Assembly: GCA_036245525.1 (NCBI GenBank) | Contig: BTPG01000003.1 | Coordinates: 207,049,342 to 207,113,341, forward strand | Source: Semisulcospira habei | Lineage: Eukaryota; Mollusca; Gastropoda; Semisulcospiridae | DNA length: 64,000 nt | Direction: 5' to 3' | Shown here: piece by piece, positions 1-11,530 of the stretch | How positions within the stretch are numbered: the stretch's first letter is position 1 | Layout: each line of letters begins with the position of its first letter | Notes under the pieces: model-generated | What the model was told of the DNA's origin: nothing | What the model saw: the letters and a program-made list of their open reading frames with translations, nothing else | Databases searched by the model: none | Translations under genes and position numbers: made by a program

Positions 1-30
1 TACATTCCATGCCTCCACCTAGAGCTAAAC
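1..30. mobile_element. Fragment of unnamed element (see 31685-32321)
   Basis: The first ~30 bases match 32076-32105 almost exactly (shared start TACATTCCATGCCTCCACCT). This is therefore the edge of another copy of the element described at 31685-32321, cut by the window boundary. Confidence 0.6.
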
Positions 31-352
31 CTCAATGCAATACTGTTCAACTAATCTGGTCAGGATATTGGTAGTTAATGTACTTAATTCAAAAGTATTA
101 GTACCACAGTGAATATAAATCACTATAGAATCCACAAATTTTGCATGGAAATTTCACTCCATGGTTATACTTTTTAATACATTGTACTCCCTTATGTTTG
201 TATCTTTTTGTATTTTCCAAAAGCAAAGTTACCCAAGTTACATGTTTGCAAGCATATTAAACACTTTGGTGAAGTCATTACAAACACATTGATGTATGAA
301 CCATTCCTGTGGACCTACTAGAAGCTGAGATATGACATTCTTATCATTATGC
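31..352. other. Non-coding, nothing recognised
   Basis: AT-rich sequence with no exon-like frame, structured repeat or splice-site pair that I can support. Confidence 0.5.
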
Positions 353-574
353 CTGTTAGCTCTTTCTACCCCAACACCGAAATCCATAAATGTTGCCGTT
401 GTCCTCTGAAGACTGCATTGCAGTGCAGGACATAGATCGACCATGATAGTTCAAGGGTGATGCCAGAATAGCTTGGTGCCCATAGGCACCAAGCTATTCT
501 GGCATCACCCTTGAACTATCATGGTCGAACCTTATCCTGCTGTGGTGTGTCTGGGTTAGAATGAGTTACTAGTT
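353..574. mobile_element. Palindromic MITE, family A (copy A1)
   Basis: The ends read TTAGCTCTTTCTACCCC and GGTTAGAATGAGTTA as an imperfect terminal inverted repeat. The core 437-528 is a near-perfect hairpin with ~45-bp arms around the GGTGCC/GGCACC centre. Flank order is reversed relative to the copy at 36480-36693. Confidence 0.8.
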
Positions 575-1099
575 AGGGTTATCCTTGGATGCCCTTTTTA
601 CCCTTCGCAAACTTGCATGTATAGTGGTGTTATTAGGGCTATAATTTTAACTTGTATAAAATGACACCTCAAGGAAAAAAATAAGCAAACTCTATGTAGT
701 AATCTGAGTATACAAAAGAGATTTACAGTCTGTCGGATGATTACTTGAGTAATACTGTGGGCATGACATGCCCCTTTTGCATGGTACCGCTAGCCATTTT
801 ACTTGTTTTTCGTCAATTTTGGTGTCACAACACAAAGCAACAAGACTGTGCATGTAGCAATCATTTGTCTTTATTATTGTGTTTGCATACGGGTATAAAT
901 AGTACACTATGTGCAAATACTTAACAAATAGTCATAAGTGGTCAATAGTTATTTGAGCACAAACTTGGTCTTTCATTTTAAATGATATATTTACTCGACC
1001 GAGATAAAACTTTAAACCGTCATATCTCGCAAACCGTTAAAGATATAATTATGAAATTTTGCACCTGTTTAAATATTAACATTGTGCATAGGTACATAG
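575..1099. other. Non-coding, nothing recognised
   Basis: AT-rich stretch without a supportable exon or named repeat. Confidence 0.4.
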
Positions 1100-1440
1100 A
1101 GATCACATCACGAACAAGGAAGTGGGAAGCAGAATCAGGCAAGCCATCGGGCCCTAAGAAGACCTATTAGCCATTGTGAAAGAATGCAAACTAAAGTGGT
1201 ATGGGCATGTCACGCGATCAGCAGGGCTTGCCAAAACAATCCTGCAAGGAACTGTGCAAGGAGGGCAAAGGAGAGGAAGACTGAGAAAATGATGGGACGA
1301 CAATATCTCAGAGTGGACAACACTGAAGCTGAGTGACACACTAAGAATGGCAGAGAACAGGGTGGAATGGAGGGAGCTGGTTGCCAAGTTATCAGTGGTG
1401 CCCCAACGGTCGGGAAGACTACGAGATAGATATAGGTACA
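1100..1440 (+). mobile_element. RTE-like LINE, 3' fragment
   Basis: Plus-strand conceptual frames give the C-terminal end of an RTE-type reverse transcriptase (ITNKEVGSRIRQAIGP, then GRLRK..DDNISEWTTLKLS and WRELVAKLSVVPQR). The same peptides occur on the minus strand at 13665-14218. Stops and frameshifts make this a dead 5'-truncated copy. It ends in an ATAGATA tail near 1436. Confidence 0.8.
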
Positions 1441-2262
1441 CCATTTTTTTCCCAAACATTTTTATTTCAAATTTTGGCTGGACCCACCTACTGTAAGTAA
1501 GTAAAAGTAAGTGTTTGTATAAAGTCAAGAGTATGACTAGGCGTCGAGTGCCGGTTTCACTACCCGACTGACAAAACAAAGCCTTCAAACTCAAAATCGG
1601 GCATGCATCTCACACAACCATATCTCAACTGGTTAGAAATTGAACATACCTTCTAATCCTGTGTCATTATTGCATACGTCCGATGGGATAAAAGAGTTAT
1701 TCATTGTTTTGTGTGATCGGGCGGCGGAAGCCAAAATTTTGAAACGTGGCATCAAAAGTGTGTTCACTTTCAGATAAAAAATTCCGGGGAATGAAATAGA
1801 ATTTTGAAACTAAGTTTAGGCCTAAAGAGAGCCAATAGAGAGAGAGAGGCCTATAGAGAGAGGCCTATAGAGAGCCAATGCAAGTTACTATTTTGTTACC
1901 ATATCGTTGAGTTTTACATGTGTCTATGTTTAAAGTAATTTGAGGGCAAGTAAAGGCTAGAATGAATGTAACGTGCGACGTCAGTTTCACACGTGCAAGT
2001 CTCGCTGTGAACCGGAACATAAAAAACTGACCGTGACTTACTCCTCATTCTGATTACTGTAAACAAATTCAAAATCCTTATGAAAATTGAAAGAAGGCTG
2101 CTTTTTAAACTTCTTCAACCCAAAAGTTGTAAATTTTGTGTTACGTTCAAACACGGGAAAAAATCTTGCTATCATCAACGCGCGTGATTTTCTGGAATTG
2201 GCGGTCATTTTCAGATTTGCATTTGGTCAGTCCTACGTACCTCATACCTACAGGTGACATCG
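1441..2262. other. Non-coding; short GAGA/CCTATAGAGAG repeat
   Basis: At about 1825-1878 there is a small direct repeat of GCCAATAGAGAG and GGCCTATAGAGAG. Nothing else is recognised. The stretch just before 2263 could be a 5' UTR or promoter of the weak gene model below. Confidence 0.4.
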
Positions 2263-4235
2263 ATGGAGCAGGGAAGCGACAAAGTTGAAGGTAAGTTTTG
2301 GTTGTAAATGGTTACGTTCATGCAAAATTGATGACTGAGCACCATAAATGTTTTAAAAAAGCAAGTGAATGTTGACACAAACAAATGTAAAATCAATCGG
2401 CTCAATGACCGCGCATTTTGAACAAAAGAATAAAACATTACTTGATGCAATTTGCCTCCATCCGACGATGACGGTTTAGTTTTGGTTGTAACAGTTACTT
2501 TCAAGTTTCTGAATGCGATATTCAATATTTCAAAGGATAAAACAGAACAAGTAATGTATGTTCGGATTAGTTTTGTAGCACAGCAACACTTTGAAACAAT
2601 AATTATTACCTTTTACCGTCACCTTGCCGTTGTGTCCACTTGTACATAACTTTACACACGGTTGAAGGTTGTCAGCATTATGTTCAGGCAAATACAGCTT
2701 TGTTTTTAAAGATTAAAAAGAACACTACATATCACACATTTTTGTCGATTCAGTATTGTTGTCTTTAACATTCCTGATATAAAAAATAGAGTAAATGTCT
2801 TTTGCTCTGCCTGTTTGATTGTTTAAAACTTTACGCAGTTTGGCCAGGTAAATCTTTACGTAAAGTATGTTCAAACCATGAGTTTTGCATTTTGGGGGAA
2901 GGACAAGTCGTACATTTTTGTACCAAGTTTTGCTGGTAGGAAGGGATTTTGTGCTAATTTGATTTATACTTCGGGTCATAGATTATGAGTTGCTGAATTA
3001 TAGCGTTTGTACATGTATGTATAACATGACGCAGTGCAAATGGGAACAGACATAGCACCTTCCATCAAAAAATGGTCGTTTTTCTTATCTTAAGCTGTGA
3101 TAATGTTCCCATGTTTTGTCTGCAACTGAAAGTAAAATGGATCCATTGCAGTTTGCTTACCGGGCTGGAAAGGGTGTTGAAGATGCCAAGCTGTTCATTC
3201 TAGACAAACTGTACACTCATCTGGAGAGACCCGGTGCACATGCCAGGATCTTATTTGCTGACTTCTCCTCTGCCTTTAATACCATGCAGCCACACCTGCT
3301 TGCCCAGAGATTACTGTCTAATTTTAACCTTCTACCACAGCTTGTTTTGTGGATTACAGATTTCCTTGAATAGGTCATAGGTAGACCACAATGTGTTTTG
3401 GTAAATGGTCACTTCTCTAGTACTGCTGTCACATGCACCGGGTCCCCTCAGGGGTGCTGCTTGTCTCCACTCCTTTACATCCTCTACACTGACGATTGTA
3501 GGAGTTGTCATGCTGACATTTACATTGTCAAGTTTTCAGATGACAGCGCCTTACTTTCCCTTCAGCAAGGGTCATCTGATGAACATGGACCCTCATTGAC
3601 TGACTTTGTTCAATGGTGTGATGACTCGTTTTTAGAGCTTAAAGTGGGTAAGACATGTGACCTTATTGTTGATTTTAGGATGAACAAGCAGGATCACAGT
3701 AAGACTATTAATGATAAGGAAGTTGCCATTGTCCAGAAGTATAAATACTTAGGCACCATCTTCGATGATAAACTGAATTGGGATGACAATACTGAAACTG
3801 TTGTGAAGAAAGGCCAACAGAGATTGTATTTTCTGAGAAAGCTGAACTCTTTCTCTGTTGACAGGACCATTTTAACTTTGTTTTACAAATTATCTTAGAA
3901 AGCGTCCTGACTTTTTCGTTCATTAGCTGGTTCCCAAATCTTAGTGCTAAAAACAAAAACAGTCTTCAGAGAATTGTTCATCTCAGCTCAAAGATCATTG
4001 GGGAAGAACAAAGAAGTTTAGCCGTGTTCTGCGATCGTCAGATTGTAAGAAAAGCTACTTCCATCCTGGCTAGTGATACGTGATGAAAGGCCTCTTTGAA
4101 TTGCTCCCGTCTGGTCGCCGATACAGACAACCATCATGTAAAACCAACCGCAGGAAACTCTCTTTCATCCCTGTTGCCATCTGACTCTTAAATATTTTGT
4201 AAATCTACACAACTGGTAAAAGTGTGTGTGCGTAC

Positions 4236-4275
<40 letters not shown>

Positions 4276-6541
4276 ATACAGCTGTTTCATTGCGTGGGTA
4301 TCGCTGGCCTGGATGGACAGTTGTAGAGGGTGTAAGTGGAAAGTAAGACATTAATGTTTCGCTGATATTGTCGTTAATAATGCTCTTTAATACTTTAAGT
4401 TTTAAATAATGTTTTAGTAATTGTATTAATTTAGAGTTTTATTTTTTAGCATTATAAGTATTACAGATTTAGTATATTAATATCAGGTACAAATGGGATA
4501 TTAGAATGTCCTGATATTAATTAATGGTTTTTGAATGACTTTTATTTGATCGTTTCCCCCGTCCACACAAATATGATTGCCCTTCAAGGGATAAATAAAG
4601 TTATTTGAATTGAATTGTCTTTATGTACTTAATATTATTGTTTCTTTATTATGTAACATAAGATTCAGTAAGAATAACCCTGTTCTGGCAGTATTGGACT
4701 GAACATAACATGACATAACACTCATGGTGGTTGGGTTGTCGAGTTATGTTACACTGTGCTTCAAGTTCAAGCTATTTTTGTATGGTTTAGTGCTCTATGA
4801 TAAGTATGTACAGATAGTCTGTGCATTTTTAAAAACTTTTCTGCACCCAAGAAATGACAATTTTTAAGAAATGCCTTGAACATAACTTGACAACAATTAT
4901 GTTGTCAAGTTATGTACAGTTAAAACAGTGCTCAGCTAACATTTTCCTTCAAAGTAACAGTCTCTTTTAAAGTGGAGGACTGGTTTGATTATTTTGTCTA
5001 TTGTAACTAATATCCATACTATTATTCTAGCTAGATGACTGTGGGAACATAACTTGACAAACTAGACTGATATGGGGCGGTCCGTGGCGCAGTGGTTAAG
5101 GCGCCTGCCACCAATGCTAAAGGTGCGAGGTTCGATTCCGGGTTCCGGCGTCGGATTTTTCTCCTCTAGTAAGTGTCACCATTAATTCGGGCAGACCGTC
5201 GGGGGTTCTTTCTCCGGGTACTCCGGCTCTTCCTCCCCCTCCACTTTGGTATCAGTTTCAGCCAACTTAATAAAATTTCAAATACAAAACGATTTCCAAA
5301 TACCGTCAGTAGCTCGCTTGAGCTTGCCCTTAGCACCACGTGAATGTTCTGTGTTTACGTACAGTGTGTGAGTGAATGCGTGTGATTCACGTGAGCGTGC
5401 TTGTTGGGTTCAGTTCGCGGCTACATTCTGCGCATTGAGTTATATTATAAATATGAGAAATGCGCCATATAAATGCTATGCATTATTATTATTATTATTA
5501 TATGTAAAGTTGGTTCATTACGGTTGCACAATTTCTAGTATACTGTCTTTGGGATGCCCACTATGCTAGTTGTTATTTATCAAAATACAGCTTGGGTACT
5601 AAAATATAAATTGTTAAACCCAGAATATACATTTTTCTGTTTTAAGTAGTTTGTACATAACATGTGTTGTCAAGTTATGTTCAACCACAGTTGTGTTTGG
5701 TTTACACATTGTCTTCCAAGTTACAGTGTGATCATGCCTTTTACTCTTTGTTGTGCTGGCCAAGCTTGATAGCTGCCATGATAATTTAATAATAACCAGC
5801 CATTTTAGTACAAAGCTGTTGAAAAATAACCACACATATTAGGCTGATGCTAGCTAAAAACAAATTGCAAACATGGACACAAATTGAAATTATCTGACCC
5901 TCTCTGTTTCAGTTTTTCGGGATTTGTTCCTGAATCGAAAATTTCCGAGGCTGAAGGGTCTTTCCCAGAACACCCAGAAAATGGATGCTAAACACGTGTG
6001 GTAGTGCAGTACCCTGACAGGTTGTACCCTGGTCAGCATACTTGTGCCTACGAATGATAGCAGCCAGAAATCTTTTTAAAGTATTTGAAACCAGAAAAAT
6101 GTGGATTTTGAACATGTTTTAGCTCCATTTAAGTTTGAGATGGAGACATTGAAAAATTACAAAAGGTTGAAAGGTACTGCCAAAACAAGTGGGACTGGTT
6201 GTCACTGGCCAATAAAGAAAAGAAGTTTGAAGTTTCCTTAGGAAACTTGATCAACAGGAAAGCTTGTTATGGGTTGCTTCAAGAAAGCGCTGTGATCATT
6301 ATGCCACATAAAATAAATAAAGCGGTCTTTTTTTTCTGTTTCAGGAGTGATTGGCAGAGTAGATCCTCTGAGGGTCAAATTCCTCAAGCCTCACCAGACA
6401 AAACAAGGAGTATTTGTTTACCCTGAAATAGATGGTATCCAAGAAGTAGGGGATGATATGATTGTAGCGTCAGCTGTAGATTTCCTGCCACTTGCCAATA
6501 GTGCACGTGAGTGGAGAGTGGTTGGGTTTGATAAATTTTAA
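2263..6541 (+). CDS. Putative small multi-exon gene, function unknown (weak model)
   Basis: This model is supported only in outline. A candidate first exon at 2263-2290 begins ATG and reads MEQGSDKVE before a textbook GTAAGT donor. A candidate terminal exon begins after a pyrimidine tract and TTTCAG near 6344 and stays open to TAA at 6539-6541. It encodes about 65 residues including VDPLRVKFLKPHQTKQGVF and VYPEIDGIQEVGDDM. Between them, 5911-5997 follows TTTCAG and is open in one frame, and around 6140-6200 a basic peptide (NYKRLKGTAKTSGTG) resembles Myb/SANT-type regions of transposon-derived proteins. A LINE and an SINE sit in the would-be intron. I do not recognise the product; it could be a domesticated or decayed transposon gene. 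Confidence 0.3.
2291..3115. other. Non-coding or intron; stray copies of an AAGTTATGT motif
   Basis: No exon is seen. Inverted copies of the motif that recurs at 4.7-8.0 kb appear near 2641 (TACATAACTTTACACA) and 2850 (ACGTAAAGTATGTTCAAACC). Confidence 0.35.
3116..4620 (+). mobile_element. CR1/Rex-like non-LTR retrotransposon, 5'-truncated
   Basis: The plus strand encodes a reverse transcriptase with motif A (ILFADFSSAFNT), motif B (SPQGCCLSPLLYILYTDD) and motif C (VKFSDDSALL). The frame from 3116 to 3898 is open except for one in-frame TAG at 3371-3373. A degraded C-terminal part follows (ELLPSGRRYRQPS, then NRRKLSFIPVAI near 4100-4180). A GT microsatellite (4237-4272) follows, then a tail ending GGATAAATAAAG and TTGAATTGAATTG near 4590-4618, typical of these LINE 3' ends. 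No endonuclease domain is visible upstream, so it is truncated and inactive. Confidence 0.85.
4237..4272. repeat. (GT)n microsatellite in LINE 3' region
   Basis: Uninterrupted GT dinucleotides. Confidence 0.9.
5074..5497 (+). mobile_element. tRNA-derived SINE with (ATT)n tail (SINE type 1)
   Basis: The head has a pol III A box (TGGCGCAGTGGTTAAGG) and a perfect B box (GGTTCGATTCC) about 30 bp apart. The body contains AGCACCACGTGAATGTTCTG and GTTGGGTTCAGTTCGCGG. It ends with AAATGCGCCATATAAATG and ATT repeats. The body/tail recurs at 9085-9341 (+) and 36018-36310, 42042-42210 and 52365-52615 (minus). Confidence 0.85.
6344..6541 (+). CDS. Candidate terminal exon of the weak gene model
   Basis: The acceptor context is a run of T followed by CTGTTTCAG. 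The frame GVIGRVDPLRV... runs to GFDKF and TAA. Residue composition looks protein-like rather than repeat-derived. No homologue is recognised. Confidence 0.35.
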   Translation, partial: GVIGRVDPLRVKFLKPHQTKQGVFVYPEIDGIQEVGDDMIVASAVDFLPLANSAREWRVVGFDKF

Positions 6542-8029
6542 ATTGTTTCTGCCATGTTTAGCTCAAGTATGAAGTTAAAGTGAGTAATTTTTGTGCCAGT
6601 GGTCTGCTGAAAACCATCGGTCCTGGTAAACTTAAGTCAACTGGTGCTAAATTATATTTGTTTGAAAGTGGTACAGAAAAGTGTTTCTTTGCGGAGGTAT
6701 TTGGGCAAAAGGTAGGCTCTGATGTCAAACGGCCCATAGCAAGCATGAGCAATGGCTAACGTCAGTTTTCAAGAGTGTTAAATGTATTGTTGGTGTTCTA
6801 AAATGTATTTAAAGTTTAATTTTTTTTCACTTGGTGCTTTCTCACATTGTGGAACCACATTGTGCAGAGATTTGAACCCCATGTTGTAAAGTTCTGTACA
6901 AACATGTACAGATTTGTTTTGCTACTTGCTTTAATTAAACATTGTAGACACAATTATTAGAACTGGTAAATGCTGGGGTTTAGCGACCACAGAATTTGAT
7001 GTAATTTCCCATTTTTATCTTTTATTTTGACTTCAGTGTTGATGATACCAACATGTTCGGTGGTAAAGTTATGTCCAAACTTGCAATTTTCACACATTAT
7101 TCCCTTGTATTATCAATTTCAAACCTGATAATTACATCACTGATGTTCTGTAGTGTAGTAAAAAGCTACAGGTGATTTTTATTTTTATTTTCTTGCTCTT
7201 GTCCATTTGTGGAAGCACGTTTTTGCTGAAATTAGAAGCTCGTGGTGTAAAGTTATGTACAAACAATTACAATATGTATTTGCTGCTTTCATTACTCGTT
7301 TAGACACAATTTTTGGAGAAATAAAAGTGTATTTTGTTAAAAACACATCACTTGAGTAGTGTTTTGTTATTTTTGGATTTATGCGTGTTAGTTAAAGAGC
7401 CTCACGTTTGTTCATTGCGGTGTAAAGTTATGTTCAAGCATTGTGTGTTTCTTGTTTTTAGCCTTCATTTCATTCTATGTTGTGAATGGTGTTTTTTTTT
7501 TCCTAAATTATTCTTTAATCTACAAGAGTTTAGTACACAATAAAGGAAAAACACACCATCTTAATTGACTTTATTTGCTGTGTTGTCAAGGATTTCAAAA
7601 TGTTTGTTCATAAGCAAGCCGTCCAATTTTTTTAAAAAGTTTATAGCTACTGTGTTGACACACTTATCTCAATTAGGATAGTTTGGAATCAATCACTGTG
7701 CAACTGAAATTGTGTGTTTAATACCACACACAATTTTTTTAATATAATTTATAATTTATGCATTTTTTTGCATAAATGTATAGCTGAGTGTAAAGTTATG
7801 TTCAAACAATTTCAGTGTTGCACCATTATGTATCTGTTCACCCCATCAAACTTTCTTGAAGTTTAAACATAGCCTTGTAAGGAAAGAACATTATAATTTA
7901 TACAGCATGAATCTACTTTGTGAAAGCTAGAAAATGTGTTTATAAATGTGTGACGATGTAAATGTCATGTACAAACCATAATGTTTTTTTCACCAATTAC
8001 ACCCAAACGACTGCCCAAGGGGAAATTCT

Positions 8030-8066
8030 TTTGAGGGGGGAGGGGGGGGGGGGGGGGGGGGCATGT
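8030..8066. repeat. Poly(G) tract
   Basis: A run of about 21 G preceded by GAGGGGGGAGG. Confidence 0.9.
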
Positions 8067-8660
8067 TACTATGACTAAACACAATCACAATCATGCAAAA
8101 TGATGCTCATATGTTTAAGTTCAAAATCAGAGACCCATGTCACACTCTTTGGACACCCAGTCGTACTCCTGACCATAAAGAGATTTGCTGTATAAGTAGT
8201 CCTATTACCATTTTTTTGCTTGCAAGTCTCATATTCCTCTGCCACATCAATCTCTATCTTCACGTCTCCTGTCACCAGCGAGTTATGTGACTCCATCTTG
8301 TGTCCTCAGTAGTGCCCAGAAGCCCTCAATTCAGTTCATATCAAGGTGCCTGGTCAACACAAAACACAACACTAGTAGTAGTACATCACACAGGATGGAA
8401 ATGCGACATGTAATATAAACATAAGAGCTTTATGCGACCTAGTTTTATATGAACCCTCCAGTACAAAATGACAAGCGCAGTTGGATCACATTTCCAGTTT
8501 CAAATAACCTTTAAACTTTAGCCCCCAGCTGCCTCTGTAATGAAGTCACACAGTTCCATGACGATACGTAATACATCACAATCATTTGTTGTAAACACGA
8601 ACAAAAAATTACACTTTTACGGCTTAATTAATGTCTTTTTTCCCACCACGAAGGTGATTA
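8067..8660. other. Non-coding, nothing recognised
   Basis: Short open frames exist on both strands but have no splice context or recognisable domain. Confidence 0.4.
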
Positions 8661-8662
8661 AA

Positions 8663-8766
8663 AAATTTTTTTTTTTAAATGGGGCACCCAATAGGGTCTG
8701 AACAAATTTTGACGTCGCCTGCAACATACTGGACATCACTCTACCACCGAGCCACCAAGCTCCCCT
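8663..8766 (-). mobile_element. tRNA-like SINE head (SINE type 4)
   Basis: On the minus strand the sequence starts GGGGAGCTTGGTGGCTCGG and continues TGGTAGAG, resembling a tRNA A-box region. It is followed by AAAATTTGTTCAGACCCTAT. A second copy with the same arrangement lies at 58372-58527. Confidence 0.5.
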
Positions 8767-8806
8767 GTTGTATACAGTTTAAATAACAATAATAAGTCTA
8801 AACAGT

Positions 8807-9017
8807 TTAACTCATTTAGCCCCAGGACCCTGCCACAGGAAATGGATTGATCATGATAATTTAAGGGTACTGCCAGATGAGCTTGGCACCTTCAGGTGCC
8901 AAGCTCATCTGTCACTACTCTTGAATTATCATGATCAATCTATCTACTACAACTGGTATAGTCATTGACAACGCCTCCAAAAGTTTGGAAATGCGGTCGT
9001 GGGGTTAAGAGGGTTAA
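8807..9017. mobile_element. Palindromic MITE, family A (copy A2)
   Basis: TTAACTCATTTAGCCC at the left and GGGTTAAGAGGGTTAA at the right form the terminal repeat. The core 8845-8940 is a ~48-bp-arm hairpin (GATTGATCATGAT...ATCATGATCAATC). Confidence 0.85.
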
Positions 9018-9084
9018 CTTAAAGATTCTGTTGTGAAGACTTGTTAAATGTTAACACCAGAAAATACTGATATTGCATACACTG

Positions 9085-9341
9085 TGGTAACGGTTTCAGG
9101 CCACTTTATAAAATTTTAATGCAAGCGATCAAAATTTCCAAAACCTCAGTAGCTGAGCTGACCCTTCGCACCACGTGAATGTCCTGTGTTTGTCTTGTAG
9201 TACTGTGTTTGTCTTCAGAGTGTATGTACTATGTGTGTGTGTGTCACGTGAGCGTTGGGTTCAGTTCGCGGCGCTTTGAGCTGATTCGCAGAATTGGGAA
9301 ATGCGCCTATATAATAACCGGTATTATTATTATTATTAACC
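9085..9341 (+). mobile_element. SINE type 1, 5'-truncated, (ATT)n tail
   Basis: Shares CACCACGTGAATGTCCTGTG, the GGGTTCAGTTCGCGGCGC block and the final AAATGCGCCTATATAATAAC plus ATT repeats with 5270-5497. The tRNA head is missing. Confidence 0.8.
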
Positions 9342-9344
9342 TCT

Positions 9345-10250
9345 TATACCATGTTAGAGCTGTGTGACTACTGTACAAAGGTGACTGAGCACAATATGCC
9401 TTTGGCTGTTGGTGGTGTTTGGTCAAGCTGACTCCATCTCTTCCCCCTGCAGAGCTGTGCGCCCCCAACGGTTGAGAGAAAAGTGTATATGGCAGGTTTT
9501 CCGGTCATTAAGCTAAAAATAGATCGCATCACAAATGTATGGTACGCTTTGTTGGTTTGTGAAATTAGTTGTTTAGTTTTAAAGTTTTTACAGTGTGTGT
9601 AGGGCATTGGATTTGTGTGATAGAGCATTAATTATTTTTTTTATTTGTTGATGTTTGTAGTTGTAACGACACCAACACACATTCCTATGCTATATGTTTT
9701 TAAGGCAAATGGCAATAAAGAGTATCTATCTATCTATCAACTACATAGGATAAACATCACATTGCAGGCAAATCATCCCACCACCTGTTCTTGTAGATGT
9801 AACAAGATTGGGACAGCCTACAGCCGTCCCAATCTTGTGTGGGCAGCAAGGCCCTTACATCCTGTGCAAATCTGTCACTATACTAACGGGATGTTTTCTA
9901 CTTCATGTTTGACAAGGTGGTCATCATTCTGTAGTTACAGAGGTGAAAGTGGGGGAGAGGTCGCTGTTAGTGGAGATGACTTGCTTTTATCACTCTATTA
10001 CAACCTGATTTCCTCTAGTATTTTACATTGTCTCTCATCAGGACAGACAGCACAACAAAAATATCCATCCAAGCCACTCTACAGTTCAATGGCATAAACA
10101 CAACCGTGATAACATCAGTACTGAATGCAAAGCTGTACTGTACAACAATAAGATAAAAAGGCAGTTGGGTGTGGTGGGATGAGGTTGGTATGATCATATA
10201 AGTTATAACCTCCAAAACTTTATAGCAGATTTGTGAACATTTTTCTGGCC
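9345..10250. other. Non-coding; LINE-type tail and a small hairpin
   Basis: At 9700-9740 GGCAATAAAGAGTATC followed by ATCT repeats looks like a LINE 3' tail. At 9803-9837 AAGATTGGGAC and GTCCCAATCTT form a small inverted repeat. The 150-codon frame across this stretch is not credible as a gene. Confidence 0.4.
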
Positions 10251-10254
10251 TGTA

Positions 10255-10345
10255 TTCCTAACCCTTTGGATGTCAGCAGCAACTTTAGTTGCAATGTTTT
10301 AGTCCTGCATGAATCATTGCAACTAACAGTGACACTTTAAGTAAC
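10255..10345. mobile_element. Diverged family C MITE fragment
   Basis: AACCCTTTGGATGTCAGCAG, then GTCCTGCATGAATCATTGCA, resembles the left end and core of family C (compare 41917-42034). Confidence 0.35.
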
Positions 10346-10383
10346 ACTAACAGTAACACAGCTAAGCTACCAACACCCCAAGC

Positions 10384-10387
<4 letters not shown>

Positions 10388-10456
<69 letters not shown>
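10388..10456. repeat. (GT)n microsatellite
   Basis: About 34 uninterrupted GT units. Confidence 0.95.
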
Positions 10457-10459
<3 letters not shown>

Positions 10460-10969
10460 AGACGGTGACTAAAGCTCGAGTTTGTGGGAGGACAAGTTAG
10501 AAATTTTACTTTTTAGGATAAGATTTACTCAAGGTAGTTTTGGAAAATTTCTTATTAGTACTATTATAACTGACTACACATGGACGAAAACAATGTTTTT
10601 TCCATGAAAATCAGTTGATCTGCATTTTACTCGGTCATTTTTTTCTTATTCTTAATAAATATTTTGCATACAGTTAATAATAATAATAATAATGTGCACA
10701 TTATACCGCACCAAATCACCAGAATCAACGATAAGTGTGTTACAAAAGTTATACTACGCTATACACATGTATGCACAATCACACACTGTACCTTTATACC
10801 AGTTTAAGCTATGCGCACACATACACACACACAAACTGAAGCCTAAAAACCATCCCCAAATTTACATGGCATTTTGATGATGCTTTTGTGCCACCGCGAT
10901 GGTGCCGCTACACAGTCAACAAAGGGAAGACCTAAGAACAAGGGTGTATAAAGATGAAATGAGTTAATG

Positions 10970-11530
10970 ATAACACCCCGCCCCCTACACAGGAGGCCGG
11001 CACGGTGACAGAAGCCCCACCCAGCAGGACCACTGAAACCAAAAACGCTGGCACGTAGACACGGCACCACAACAGTGTCCACCACCGCCAGTCGACAAAC
11101 CGGCCACCACCCAACAGCAACACTGACCACCCAAACGTTCCGGGACCAGAAACGCCCGCCACTATTCCCCACGCCGCCACCACACCTCCGACTGCCACCC
11201 CAACACCGCCACCCACCACGCCCATTCCAACGACCGACCCCGAAGCCCAGGCTCCACTGGCCACCACCACCGCCACCCCAACTCCCTAGACCCCTCCACA
11301 GCCTCCGGCCACCACCACCCCAGCCACCTACAAGATCTTCTGGAGTGGCTGACCTCCCCCCAGCCCGGTACTAAAGCGACGGTCAACCGGCAACACCACC
11401 CGCCTCCACCACCAACCACCCGGCCCTGGCGATACCACCAGCCACTGTGCGACGGAGCGACAGACAGACAGCGCGACGACCCCCCCACCCCTCTCCCCTG
11501 GCCCACCCCCCCTGGTCGAAATCAGCGAGA
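10970..11530. repeat. C-rich, G-poor Pro/Thr-type low-complexity block
   Basis: The plus strand is dominated by CCACC/CCACCA words with few G. One plus frame reads as Pro/Thr/Ala-rich sequence (TPPTATPTPPPTTPIPTTD) with interspersed stops, so it may be a decayed mucin-like or retrotransposon ORF1 segment. No intact gene is supported. Confidence 0.4.

Larger units (their letters stand above)
4705..7990. repeat. Degenerate repeat with recurring TGTAAAGTTATGTTCAAAC core
   Basis: A core close to GT(C/A)AAGTTATGTTCAA recurs near 4736, 4901, 5665, 6888, 7062, 7242, 7421, 7790 and 7955. From 6888 the steps are 174, 180, 179, 369 and 165 bp, consistent with an old ~175-bp tandem array. Some cores pair with an inverted copy: 4878-4894 and 4901-4917 form a 17-bp inverted repeat around a 6-bp loop. 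The SINE at 5074-5497 interrupts it. The sequence between cores is strongly diverged. Confidence 0.45.

Noticed and set aside
5085..5150. tRNA gene
   Set aside because: A and B boxes are present, but no full cloverleaf can be drawn and the sequence continues into an SINE body that recurs elsewhere.
9645..10097. 150-codon plus-strand ORF
   Set aside because: Runs through a LINE-type tail and an inverted repeat; composition is not protein-like.
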